Source: Apostichopus japonicus (taxonomy: Eukaryota; Echinodermata; Holothuroidea; Aspidochirotida; Stichopodidae). Taken from it: a DNA stretch of 64,000 nucleotides. Of the stretch, positions 1 through 12,372 are shown piece by piece; the stretch's first letter is position 1, and each line of letters opens with the position of its first letter. The stretch is from contig NC_092565.1 in the NCBI RefSeq assembly GCF_037975245.1, positions 3,969,499 through 4,033,498 on the forward strand, written 5' to 3'. A program made the translations under genes and the position numbers. The notes under the pieces were generated by a model. It was not told the origin of the DNA. It was given only the letters and a program-made list of their open reading frames with translations, and did no database searches.

Positions 1-34
1 TGTTTGTTTAAACCGTTCCTTTCTTCCTGTTCAG

Positions 35-110
35 CTGATGACATGGGTTTAGGAAAGACTCTCACAATGATAGCTCTAGTTATGAAACAGAAGGAAGCTG
101 CAGCAACAGC

Positions 111-141
<31 letters not shown>

Positions 142-3100
142 AAGAGAGATGATTCAGAAACAGCAGAAGATGGAGATATACCGAAGGCTAAGGATGAAAC
201 TAGTGGTATGTATGGAACTTCTTAAAAGAGTCTCCACTTTTTAAAAAAAATAAAAGATTGAAGCAGATGTCAAACTTATTAACCCAGAATTATTGGTACC
301 ACTCTTCTCGAGGCTTTTACTCCCCCTGTCCTAAATTCAGAAGAAGATGTAAAACCGTCAAGTATATAGTTTTAATACCAGTTGGATACATTTGATGGAG
401 AATCAGAGAACCATCCTTTCATTTATGAAGAGATAACAAACCGTGAGATGGATTTAGAAAACAAGAAAGAGTGTGTGAAATGAAGGTACATTGATCAAAC
501 TCCCACCTCCATACCTCGTTATAATTTTTTGGGGGAAATATAATGTTGAAATTTATTCCGTTGAGTTTGGATGAGGTCATTGCACAAACATTTAGTGTGG
601 TCATATGTGGACTGTTGTAAGTAATTGAAAGTAATTTTGTTTGCCTTGAAGGTTGTAATGATTGTATATAACCTTTGTAAATAAATTCAACTTTGTGAAT
701 GAGATGTTGATTAAGTTGGTAAAGTATGGACAACTGAATTCATCACAACAAAACAGTGATTTCAATTGTGAGTAGGGTGAGGGGGGGGGGGGGGGAGAGG
801 TGGGTCTTAATTTCATCAGTGAAAAACAAAGACAGATGAATGTGTTGACCATGTGTGACCCCACAAAGTAGTGTGCAATGCTTTTATCCTGGTAAACAGA
901 ATTGATTTGACATTGTTTAGCCTCAGCTATGGACGAATTATTTTAGAAATCTTACACTTCATGTTACGTTTCTTAATGGGATCTTCAGTGTTTTTGTAGA
1001 GGGCGCTGTCATGTCAGTTCTAACAGTGATGTAGAGGGCGCTGTCATGTCTGTCCTAACAGTGATGTAGAGGGCGCTGTCATGTCTGTCCTAACAGTGAC
1101 GTAGAAGGCGCTGTCATGTCTGTCCTAACAGTGACATAGATACAACTCTGGGTACTAACGCTCATGGTCTATCCTATTGTTGATTTTGTATTGTGCTGTA
1201 ACATGTTTATCTCAGTCTATGTGTAAGTTGTAAAAATATGTTTAGAAAGATCTCGTCTCCATAATTACGTGAAGAATCACAGGTCCAGAATGTTCCAATT
1301 TTTATCGGAGACCTAAATACACTTTTAATGACACTCAAACTTCAACTCAGTTTTAGTGGACGTGATTGAAAATACCTCTTTAGAAGAAGCTTTCTGATTG
1401 GTTCATGACCAGACAGTGTTAAGTTAAGTTAAGTTGCCAAACAATTGGTGGTATGTCTGTTTGAATATGTCACACTATTTGTAAATTAGGGAACGTGCAG
1501 GTTACCTTTGCCCAGAAGTGTTCGTCAGGGATTCCAGAAAAGGAATTATTCTCAGTGATTTCAGAGGCTGCAGCTTGTCAAGTTTCACGGAACCAGAAAT
1601 GACAGTGCGCTCTGTTGATTAAGGGCGTTGATGGAGATCCCATTGATTAGCATCGTCAATATAAATTAATTACTTTTAACCAATCAGTGAATTGATAACT
1701 ACTTTGTAATCTTGGTTCAACTCACTAGCTGGAGGTGAAAGATCGTCCTAAAAGTTGCGTATTCGGTATTTTACTCTCGCTCTTCCAGTGTCGAAAGATT
1801 TCATAAAATCTAACACCACTCTAATCATTTGCCCGGCATCACTCATGGACCACTGGGCACTGGAAGTAGAAAGACGGTGTAACAGAGGGAAACTGACAGT
1901 CCATAAATACCACGGACCTAATCGAACCAAGAGGGCCAAGGATCTGATCAAATATGACCTGGTCATAACTACCTACCAGATCATCTCCAGAGAACTAGAG
2001 GAATTAATCAAAGATGAGAAAGGCGATGAAGCTACGACTGTGAGTATTCTTCTGATCTAAATCTCTTAGGTCTTTTTGAATTTTCTCTCTCTCAGACGAA
2101 TAAAAAAGCCAAAAGAAAGAATCCATAGAAGAATGAAATTTTTTTTGAGTAATGGTTTTCCAAGAAATTGAAAGTGAGGGACATTAACATACTGTAGTCC
2201 ATCAATCAATCAAAAAAAGGAAGATAATATAGCGTCAAATATCCAAAGTCAATCTAATGTTTCAGTGGCGCTAGGAGTCAAGAACAATGTTTTCGAGAAT
2301 AGATAAGTCTTTAGTTTAAAAGTGTTGACATTTTAAATCTGGTTTAATGCCGGGGAGGGGGGGGGGGTATGTTTAAAAGTTTTAAGAACTGCAACAGAAA
2401 ATATTATACAATGAGCATGCAATACTACCTACCTCATTAATTTTTAATTGAAATTTTTATTATAGATAGTTTGTCATTTACTTAAGTACATTTTGGGTTC
2501 TAAGTAATAACTTGGAAAGACAAAACATAACTGCAACAGTTACTGATTCAGAAAATGTACATATACTGTGCAAATAAAGAGATAGTTTTATGAAATTTTT
2601 AGCATTCTTATCACTGCTCTACGATCTTTCTTGTTTCGTTTTTCATTTTCTGTAAAAGTCATTGCAAACCAATAATTGCCCCCCCCCCCACTCCACTCCC
2701 CCAAATGAAATGTTTATTACAAGCTTCTTGACAGAGTTGTAACAGACCCACTAACATTTCCCGACTTGAGTTGACTCACTGACTCGAATCACTGCATCGT
2801 CCTTATCTCTGCAGGAAGAAACATGACAAAGTTGTATCATGAGTCACTTATTCAAGAAATATAAAGACTCAAGTCATTACTTATCACCACAGTTCTTTGA
2901 CATGTCTTAAATGACTGGATATAATGTCCTTTATTTTCCACAGTATCATTTATAACAATTTGTCTTGGAAAATAAGAGAAAACTGGACAAGAAAAATATT
3001 CTGTGTTTGACTCAATTGCTTAGAAATTTTCCTTCATCAGCTGCAAATTCCATTTAGTTGTTATCAATTCTTAAGTAGAAGTAGCCCAAAATGCTTCATA

Positions 3101-6100
3101 ATCTTTGAGTTGTTTAGTACAGAAGTCATAAGGTACTGTAGTTTTATTACAAGTCTTTTGTTGACACTGTTTATCAAACATTTTATCGAAAAATATGTTA
3201 CAAAGACACTCAAAGAAGAATTTTGTTTTTTATCCCTCAGGATTTAAAAGTTTTGAAGTTATCTGACCAACCAATTCCGCTCCAGATAGGCTGGGAAAGG
3301 ATCATCTTAGACGAGGCCCACAACATCAAGAACCCTAAGAGTAAATCAGCCATGGCTATCTGTAAACTGCGGGCCAGGGCTCGTTGGGCCATCACGGGAA
3401 CACCGATACAGAACAATCTGTTGGATATGTATGCCTTACTTAGGTAAGTGTGCCCCCTCCCCCCCCCCAAACCCCAACTTTGGTACTATTCTCCAGTGGA
3501 TATAGTGGGTTGCATTTAACCTTTTTAAGCAAATCATCTTGAAGGTTTTGAATGCTAAGAGCTAAGTGCTAAGATGTTGTTTCCATTCGAGAACAACTCT
3601 CAGTTATCCCATCTTAAATGGCCCTCCAAAAAGACCATAATATTTAACCATAATACACAATAGTACAGAATATTGGCTCTTCCTTTGGAGGGAGACCAAC
3701 CAGGCAAGACTCATTTTGGAGACCCTTTCAGGTGTGTAGTTTGCATTAGGTGGTACACAGCTCTCAAATGGTAATGCAGGTGTCCTATGTTAATACAGGT
3801 GTCCTATGGTGAACTCACCGTAGAGCATTCTAGTATTGGTCCCATCCTTGACTTAACTTCACAGGCTCCCTGTCGAGCCAATGCTAGCTGCTTTTCAACC
3901 TTGATATGCGAAAACCATTTCCCAGCGATAATATTTTGTTGGTTGTTTATTTGTTTGCCGTTAGCTGCAAGCCAGTATATTAATACTTGCATCATAAGAA
4001 CCAGGTTTTAGTAAAGTTCCTATCCCCTCCCCCCCCCCCACCCCCTCCCAGAGGATATCAACAAATTATGCCAAATAAAGAGGTGTAATTTTAATATACA
4101 TATCATGTTCATGGCATTCCCTCCAGGAAGCCGATGAAAGGTGCAGACAAATCTGAGATTTTCAGCATATGTGGATTAAAATTACCTGGAATATGAAAAC
4201 AACATCTACATGTATGATCTTTTGTGTTTGTTGCTGTTACAGATTCCTGAGATTCTCTCCATTTGATGAGCTCAAGGTGTGGAAGAAACAGGTGGACAAT
4301 CAAAAGAGTAAGAGATTTAATTCGACTGGATTTTCTGTTTGTATTACAATATTAAGATACCTTCAAATGGCACATGTATGCTGCTTAGCTGTAATTCATG
4401 CCTCTCTAATGGAGACAAACCCTCCAAAGGGAGAGGGTGGCTGATTGCCAAGGTATCCAGACTCTATCATAAAATACCCAGAGGTTATTGTAGATCACAT
4501 CTGCTGCCAGTATATGCACAGACTAGAGAGCAACCTCCAGTGACAGCCACTGGTTGCTGAAGAGTGGGTCTCAGCTCTCTGTAGATGTATTTAATAATGA
4601 GGGCTTGAATTAAGAGATGATATGAGTAAGTATAGAAATTAATTTGGATTTTCATTTGAAGTGGCCAAGCACCACGGCAGCTGTTTTTAAGCTCTCAAAA
4701 GAACATCAAGTCAGTTTTTATTTTTATTTTTTGTTGCAAAGTGGGAGAAAACATGTACAGAATTGACAGGACAAACGATACAAATTCTTTGCTTTGACAC
4801 TTTTCCTTAAGTACATTCTCAACTGTCCCATCAAGACAACAAGTCAGTGTTAAATATTTAGGATCATTGTCAATAATGGCAACTTTGAAGAAAAAGGGCA
4901 ATTCACTTGTTGCGGTGGTCAACTTTTTAAGACCAGTCCGGCAAGTGGTAGGGGCACCCACTTTAATCTGTGTTATTGGTTATGTCTAGCCCTGGACATA
5001 AACATGCCTAGTCAGAGAATATGTCAATTGTCATTGAATATTCAGTTTGTTGTATACTACTCTGCTACTCTCTGTGTAACAATTGTACTGTAGAACCGTG
5101 ACTTATTAGGCAGGTGACGAGACTCACTATTAAAAGGTAGTTTGTAAATTTGTACCGCTGCCGTAAATTTCTAGCGAAGTTTGATGAATTTACAGCTCTT
5201 GCTTTTGTTTTGTTTCTATTCAGAAGTATAAAGAAATGTAGCTATGAGATGCGATAAATAACAGGCTATAGAGTTAACCATGTTTGGTTGAAAATTTGTT
5301 AGATCTGCAATTGTTTTTATTAGTGTCCTATATGTATGCTGCATGCAAGAGAAAGCTTGATAGCTAACTATTACAGAGAGGATGGAAATGTTTTCAGTGG
5401 TCTCATCGACTAAACACAATGCGGGTTACGACAAAGAAACTATTGTGGGCAAGTTTGTCAATCTATTTTCCATTCTTTCTTTACTTCTTTCTTCTAAGGA
5501 AGTGGAAACAAGTGGCTGGCCACCCTAATGAAGGCCTTGCTTCTACGGCGAACCAAGGATCAAATGAACAGCCAAGGTAAACCCTTGGTAAGTATTTCTC
5601 TTTTAATACTGTTATAGCCCCCTCATTAACTTTGTGCATCTACATCTCTACCAATTTCATGTTAAATGATCTTTAAGGGCAAGGTGGGCTTTGTTTTATC
5701 ACTATACTTGGCTATTCTATCATAAATCATTCAAACAAACTTAAACAAATTACATAAGACAGCCAAATTTGTATGGTTGCCTGTTGATGAAAAGAGCCCT
5801 TTAAATTCATTTTGATGAATTTTGTGATGTTATTGGTTTCAAAATTTGCTTATAAAATAATGCAGTTTTTTTATTTTTCAATAGCTTGACTATAGCCATG
5901 GTCATGGCATTGTTAAATTTTGGAAATTTTCCAAAATTTGCTTATAAAATAATGCAGTTTTTTATTTTCCAATAGCTTGACTGTAGCCAAGGTCATTGCA
6001 TTGTTAAATTTTGGAAATTTTCCAAAATTTGCTTTTGTATGGGAATAGACATTGATATAAGATAAGTGTCTGAGTAATGAATGGATTAGAATTTAATTAT

Positions 6101-9100
6101 ATTCATGAGACACTCACTCATGAATATTCGCATTATTGAAAGCTCTAGGAGAGGATCTTAGACGACTCATTCCCTGGTACGAGTATTAATACTTGTTAGG
6201 TTTTTAGGTAAAATTGTTCATTGAACCCAGAGAGATGCTTTCTGTACAGAAACCTAGGTACAAATATAGAGACTTTCATCAAGCAATAAATTTTCAAAAA
6301 AATTGCTTCGTTTGCAACTGTTTTACAATTGTCTGCAGCGTGCAATCATTTTTGGGGTGTCACGTGTCAGTACCCTTTCATTTAACAGTTTAAAAAAATA
6401 ATTATGAATTGATAAAGACCGAAACAAAAAAGGTTTTGTAAGGCTTAAAATTCGTTTTGACTTGTAGTTAAGTAAATAAATGTCTAGCAATGGAATAGCA
6501 GTGTTGAAAATATTGACAAATTTGAAAAACCCTTGTTCTTCTTGAAAAGTTAGTCACTGAGATTGCATATGCAACAAGTTTTTCTTACTTACCCCCCCTA
6601 CCCCAACCCTACCCCTACCCCCTATATATTACAGCTGATATGTGAAATAATTCAATGCTGTATATTTTTTTCTCCCATCATGCAGGTCAATCTACCAGAT
6701 AAAAACATCAAAACACACCAAATCAAGCTCTCTAGCCAAGAACAGAAGGTCTATGATAAACTCTTTCACATTTCCAGGTAATCCATTCTCCTTTTTCTTT
6801 TTTTAGCTCTTTTATTTATTATGACCAAAAAATGTTATAATATGCAGTATCTAGATTTGTAATATTTTCTTCAGTCACTTTGAGGCAAAAAAAATAAACC
6901 TTCGTCATGATAATCTCTACTAAATCTGCGTTATCTTAACTGAAGTATAAACTCAGCATGTGTTTCAGAACTTTTTCCAAATTGGTTCACATTTTGTTAC
7001 GCACACACATTTGCAAATTTGTATGCATTGGCAACATTGAAATTTGTGCACATCTAAACTGATGGAAATGATAACACCATGTTACATATATGTAAACGCA
7101 CCCTTACCAAAAACCAAAATTACTTCCCAGGATGATGGATGACTGCCAATTTTTGTGCCCCTGCTCCCAAAACTTTGTGTCCTATGTACTTAGACAAAAT
7201 GCTTCAATCTTTTAATTTGATTTAATACGAGCTATACATAGTGTTCACTTGGATGTTCCTGTTAAGTAAACAGTTTAGTCCAGTACAGAATATGTTTGTG
7301 TCCCTCAAATTTTCACTGCAATACTTTCTCTTTTAATTTGAACACCACCTTCAAAGGGGCTACCTAGTTGCATTGTTCCTGATACAACATTTGTGAACTC
7401 CAGTAGCAAATTGAATATTAAATATAATTCTTTTTTCTTTTCTTCAGAGGAAAAGTACAGGACTACATAAATTACCAGGAAGACAAACGAGATGGATACG
7501 TACTGGAATCATCAAGCGGTCGGTCATCCAATGCATTCGCAACTCACGGACAGGCGACTGCCGTCGAAAAGACCCACGCAGGTGGCCCGGGTGGAGCTGC
7601 AGAGGAAACAACAGCTGCCCCCAGCGGTAAAATGAGTGGCACCCAGGTGTTGACCATGCTCCTACGATTACGGCAGTGTTGCACACACCTGAGTCTGTTG
7701 CAGGAGGTCAGTTTTGTGGGGGTTCTGGGGATATGTTGTATGTTAGTAATGTTGGTGTACGGAGAGAGGCAGTGGGGGGGGGGCATATGGCACTTTGTGT
7801 TCAAGCCAAACCACAAGGTAACCTCAAAACATTCGGACACAACGAATCCTCTTTGCATTCCGGTCCATTAACAGTATTTGCATGTTTTGTACTACCAAAA
7901 AAAAATCTCAGGAGTTTTCAATCGCAAGGCACTTTTTTACCCCCAAATATGGTACATTAAAATATCAACAAGCACTTTCTAATTACAAAACATTGGAATG
8001 TGAGTACTTTTTCCCCCAAAAAGCAAGGGGTACTTGTTATCTAAAAATGGGCACTTTTTAGGTTATTCACAAACTTCCGGTACCTTCTGTCATATCACTG
8101 TAGCAATGCAATAGCCTAACCATTGGTAAATCAACTTGTGTTCCTTCAGTATGAATCCATTCAAGTTTTTATTTCACAAAATTCACTACAAATGTAACAA
8201 GTTCATAATTTTCCCTCTCTTTAACCTTATATTTAGGAAGCTGCTAAAGTTTAGAGGGCTGAGAGTAAAATGATGCATTTTTTTACGAGTGTTGTCATCT
8301 ATGAGACTATTATTGTTATACTAAATATTCACACATAGCTAGTCTAGATGGAATGTCATTTCACCATGTAACTCTGGTTTCTTCCTGAAGATTGCCAAAA
8401 TTGGGAACAGGTTGAAAACACAAAGGGGAGAAAGTGCCATCCTCAATTTGAACAAACCTTTAGCTGTTTTGACCAAATTTTGCTCGCTTTGTAACAATTT
8501 TGAAGTTGTAAGTTCCGTTTTCATATTGGAAGCAAATATTTCAAACAAAATTTAGTTTGCAATTTGCTTTGAAAACCATTCTACTGCAGTTTACCAAAAC
8601 CTGCCACACCGCAACTTTTACAAACTCCTTTCCCCATATCTTTGCTCGAAACATAAAATAAGGTACGGATGTTTGGAAGCAGTGCAGAGTTTTTGCATGT
8701 TTAACGTTTACTATTTTGGGGGCTGGAACATAACGGATTGACTTTGACAATTCTGTACAACGAATGACAGAAGTTTTGCAAAATAATGAACTCAAAATTT
8801 GAAGAAGTTTCTGTATAGACATGTTACCATAGTGTTAATTTTGTTGCGGTATAAATTACAAAATTTTCCGACCAAACCATAGAAGATTTATCCCATGAAT
8901 TTTCGCATAATGCAAGACTCACAGAGAGTAATACACTAATATTGTTTGCCATGCTAGATTCCGCATCAGCGAGTAACTTCGAAAAAACTACCACGTCATC
9001 GGAAAGAAAGGATTCTAACCCTGAAACCTTTGATAAATAGCTTTGTTTCTCTGTTTCTGCAGATACCGGAGGACGAGGAACTCAAGGAAGACGGTATAGA

Positions 9101-9215
9101 GCTGTCTCTGATTGGACAGATGAAGGATCTTGGACTGTCTGATGGGAAACTGGATGACGAGGCAGCAGATGGGAGCAAAGAAGAGATTGGTAGTCAACAG
9201 AATACTAGCTCAAAG
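35..9215 (+). CDS. TTF2: TTF2 (transcription termination factor 2), SNF2 ATPase, exons of the N-terminal helicase lobe; 5' partial
   Basis: TTF2 is a nuclear SNF2-family ATPase that uses ATP to strip RNA polymerase II and its transcript from DNA. Eight exons are read here: 35-205, 1789-2039, 3241-3443, 4243-4307, 5499-5587, 6686-6777, 7448-7706 and 9063-9215. All have AG/GT borders and compatible phases. Visible motifs in order: Walker A ([15 protein letters not shown]), an acidic poly-Glu linker, motif Ia ([13 protein letters not shown]), the DEAH box ([11 protein letters not shown]), motif III ([10 protein letters not shown]) and the SNF2 signature LLLRRTKDQ. Exon 7448-7706 ends with [15 protein letters not shown], typical of TTF2. 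Exon 9063-9215 encodes an acidic inter-lobe linker. The window opens inside an intron, so the start codon and N-terminal part are outside. The reading frame continues in phase 0 to the exon at 52768. Family assignment is firm; exact borders rest on reading by eye. Confidence 0.93.
996..1135. repeat. 35-bp minisatellite, four copies, in a TTF2 intron
   Basis: The motif beginning GTAGAGGGCGCTGTCATGTC recurs at 996, 1031, 1066 and 1101, with a degenerate start near 1136. Period is 35 bp. The copies differ at only a few positions. Confidence 0.9.
5841..6034. repeat. 92-bp tandem duplication in a TTF2 intron
   Basis: The block starting AAAATTTGCTTATAAAATAA at 5841 is repeated at 5933 with few changes. 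A partial third start (AAAATTTGCT) lies at about 6025. It contains the short palindrome AAATTTTGGAAATTTTCC. Confidence 0.85.
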
Positions 9216-12200
9216 GTAATTAAAAATTAAATACTCGGTGTGACATTTAAATGCAGAAATGTAGGGAAAATAACACTTCTTATGCTTGGGCGACTCAAAG
9301 AAGCTTGGTATCGAGTACCCGAATCTTGTGAAGCAGTTTTGGAGGTTCTGACTTTTGCCTCTTACAGAATATTATGGTTTCCTGTTTACAAACAAACTGC
9401 CATACAGCTTTGCACCCGTATCGCGATCTGTGATGCGATACCGAATAAATTATTCACCGTAAATCAATTAATGTAGTAACATTATACAATATAGTTTTGT
9501 ATATTTCATGAACTGTTTCTTGTGAATCACAAAAAGAAAGAAAAATGTTCTTCATGTTGAAAAATAATGTCAACACTTTCTTTGTGTCATGAATATGTCT
9601 GAAGTGATATCAGAATCCGATTTTAGTTCATTTTCCAAGAATAACAGGAATTTTTTACAACGTAATAAGTGAAAATAGTAAACAAAAAAAGTTCAAATGA
9701 CACATGCAAGGATATTAATATAATCTTGGTTAACTTTTGCAGGGTTGTTAATATTTCCTTACTTCTAGCATATCCTTATTTTATTCAATTAGCGATATCT
9801 CTGAAGTTTCATTGGAATTGTTCATTACAATATATCCTATTGTCATAGATTCTTTGTCGAGAGCAGTCAACATAAAGAAGGACAGAGAGAGTATATATGA
9901 GTTTTCAATGTGCAATATAATTATAAACAACACCAAAATTAATAACCGTTAGAAGCATCTTGATACATATTCTCTTAAGTTTTAAGTCTATTTCGTATCT
10001 ACTGCATATGGTTTCAATCAGCCCCGTCTTCACTCGGTCTCAATATATTTCTCCTTTTTGGTCTTAGTATAGCTTCTGTTTCGGTGAAGGTTCTTTCAAC
10101 GTGTTCAATTCATGGCGAATAGGTACCAAAAATGTTCTTGCTTATCTTTCTAGCATGTCTCTATATGAGCGTCGGCCTTCGGCCTTAGTTTCATGTTTTC
10201 TCTGTTTCTCGTTCAGCTTGTATATTCTTTCCCCTTGCCTCTTTTGCCATCTATAAAGGTACCAAAACCAACCAATTTAATGTGTAAAGTATGAGTCACT
10301 GTTATCTCAATGACAGTGTATATACTCATTTTTTCTTGTGAACTAACATTTTGCCTAAATTTTGCATAATTAAAAAAGAGCAACGTATGGTTTTGCCTGT
10401 GTTCGGTTCAAGCCAGATATGGAAGGAAAGAGTACGTATGTGGCTATGCGGTACTACTACTTATACCCCTCATGCCGAACTAAGGGTGCACAATACCATG
10501 GCTAAATAAGTAGCATCCAATTAAGTCAACACGCAAAGCAATCAATAAAACACCTGATGGGGGTTATCAGAACCATGTTGTGACACCTATCAACAATACA
10601 CAAAGAAACCAGGAATTGAATGGTTATCACCTCAGGCTTAAAGTGATGTTATTCATTTTATTTTCAAATACATACTTGAACTTGAATCCATATCATTCCT
10701 AACAGCCAACAATAACCTTTGTCAACAGACACAGGCTTTGTTTTGTATGAAACAACAAACTCTGCGGTGTAAACTACAACCATTTAGAGCCACTCGACGA
10801 AAAACTGTGGCAGTGTAATTGAGAATGTTTTCTGTACATATATATCATTAGTGACCCTTGACATTGTACAATGTTTACAATACAGGACTGGTGTTCGTTG
10901 CCTTGTCTATAAACAAACCTTCATTCATACTTAGTAAAGATTCCTAAATCCTATTGGTCCATTCAGGTCAGCTGACCATGGTTAATCCTGTGAGTAACGC
11001 ACGGTAAAATTACGGGGCATCACTTTAATAAATCTTTGGTTATATGTAACCAAAAATGTTTTGTTTTATGATTTTCCCCCACACAAATGGTAGTGTATGA
11101 ATGAACGGGGTTAATCAACGGTCTAGCGTGCGTTACTCACATGATTAATGCACTCCGGGTGTTAATGCTATTGCTGGATGCACTCGGGCTCCGCCCTCGT
11201 GCATCGCTTGCATTATCCCCCGATCGTGCATTAATCCTGTGAGTAACGCAAGCTAGACCGTTGATTAACCCCTTATTTAAATCTGCTCAAAAATTATTTT
11301 AATACCAAATAGAGCTAATTCCTGTGGAACAAAAGTACCTCATCATAACAATGAAATTGTAGGAAACACTGTCAAAACTGAAAAAGTTGATTTAGGCTGT
11401 CTGATAGGCATCACTTTAAGTATTCTTATAACGGAATGCATAATACCGCTTTAACAAAGTGAAGTGCGGTGAATGGCGGTGACTTCTGTTATGGAACAAC
11501 TATTCCTGTTTGCCGCTGGTTTACACAACAAGTTTATAGTAGGCAGTAGTTTATTGTACCATTGTCAGGTTTTGTAAAGCCCTAACGAGTTCCTGCTTGT
11601 AACTATTCTAAAAATAAGACAAGGAAAAACACTTTTTACAGACAATCCTCTCTATAAAGGGAAGCTATAAAGTTTTGCTAATAGTTGTGAGACCCTGCTC
11701 AGCTGCTTGTGAAATAAATTTGATAATATATAGATATATGTTATGTTAGAAAATTGCATACAACAGTCATATTTAGCCTTTGTCCCCGAGATGGTACTGT
11801 TAGTCGATGAGTAATAAACTCCCTACACCAAATTCTTTTTCCAAAAGAGAGCTACTCTGTTTTTTTCTTTTTTTTTCTTAAGGATTTTTATATAACGTAT
11901 AATCTAGATAACTTAATTAAAACTTTAAACACTTAACATGTGTCGCACCAACTGAACTATTCCAGTCCAGGGATATATATGCATTCTAGTATGTCTACTG
12001 AAGTTCACATTTAAAATTTCAGATCATTTCTTTTATTAGCAAGAAGGAAATGTAATCTTTTGAATCGAATAGTATTACATAATCAGCATTTTGAATGATT
12101 TTTTGAATAATCGTGACAAAAGAAAGAAAATCTCAGCCCAGTTGTGACTATTTTGCTAATGCTAATACCACTCTATACTGTTCTCCCATATCATGCTTTA

Positions 12201-12372
12201 AAGCACTACTACTGACAGTACAAACCGTTGCTAATTTTTATCTAATAACAAAACATATTCGTACTTGCTCGTATCGTCAGTACAAGTGCTTTGAAGCAAG
12301 ACATTTAGGTGCAGTGTAGAGGAACTTGTCCCAACTGGGTGATACCCAATGATATTGAATACATTCTACAAT
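9216..12372. other. Intron stretch before the Ig array
   Basis: No convincing gene. It is AT-rich, with a GC-rich foldback repeat at 11107-11272. A related single arm (around 10980-11010, GTTAATCCTGTGAGTAACGC) also occurs. The array proper begins with the 3' end of Ig copy 1 at 12373. Unlike all later copies, this edge has no 68-bp satellite. Confidence 0.6.
11107..11272. repeat. Foldback inverted repeat (MITE-like)
   Basis: The left arm at 11107-11153 starts GGGGTTAATCAACGGTCTAG. The right arm at 11226-11272 is its near-perfect reverse complement, ending CTAGACCGTTGATTAACCCC. The arms are about 47 bp around a 72-bp centre that is itself partly palindromic (GATGCACTCGGG with CCCTCGTGCATC). 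A dispersed half-copy lies near 10980. Foldback or MITE type is inferred; no clear target duplication was seen. Confidence 0.75.

Larger units (their letters stand above)
206..9062 (+). other. Short TTF2 introns
   Basis: Introns are 206-1788, 2040-3240, 3444-4242, 4308-5498, 5588-6685, 6778-7447 and 7707-9062. They are AT-rich, with poly-G or poly-C runs (around 781-795, 2351-2366, 2680-2690, 3460-3470, 4026-4040) and two local tandem repeats listed separately. I see no other gene, RNA or full transposon in them. Confidence 0.7.

Noticed and set aside
35-205. The poly-Glu run in TTF2 as a sign of mis-splicing or frameshift
   Set aside because: The frame is open through it and vertebrate TTF2 also has a charged, variable linker between motifs I and Ia.
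10217-10258. Possible 42-nt phase-0 TTF2 micro-exon (LVYSFPLPLLPSIK) with AG/GT borders
   Set aside because: Direct joining of 9215 to 52768 is already colinear with vertebrate TTF2 ([11 protein letters not shown] against STK-ISSLLAEL), and the segment is pyrimidine-rich intron sequence.
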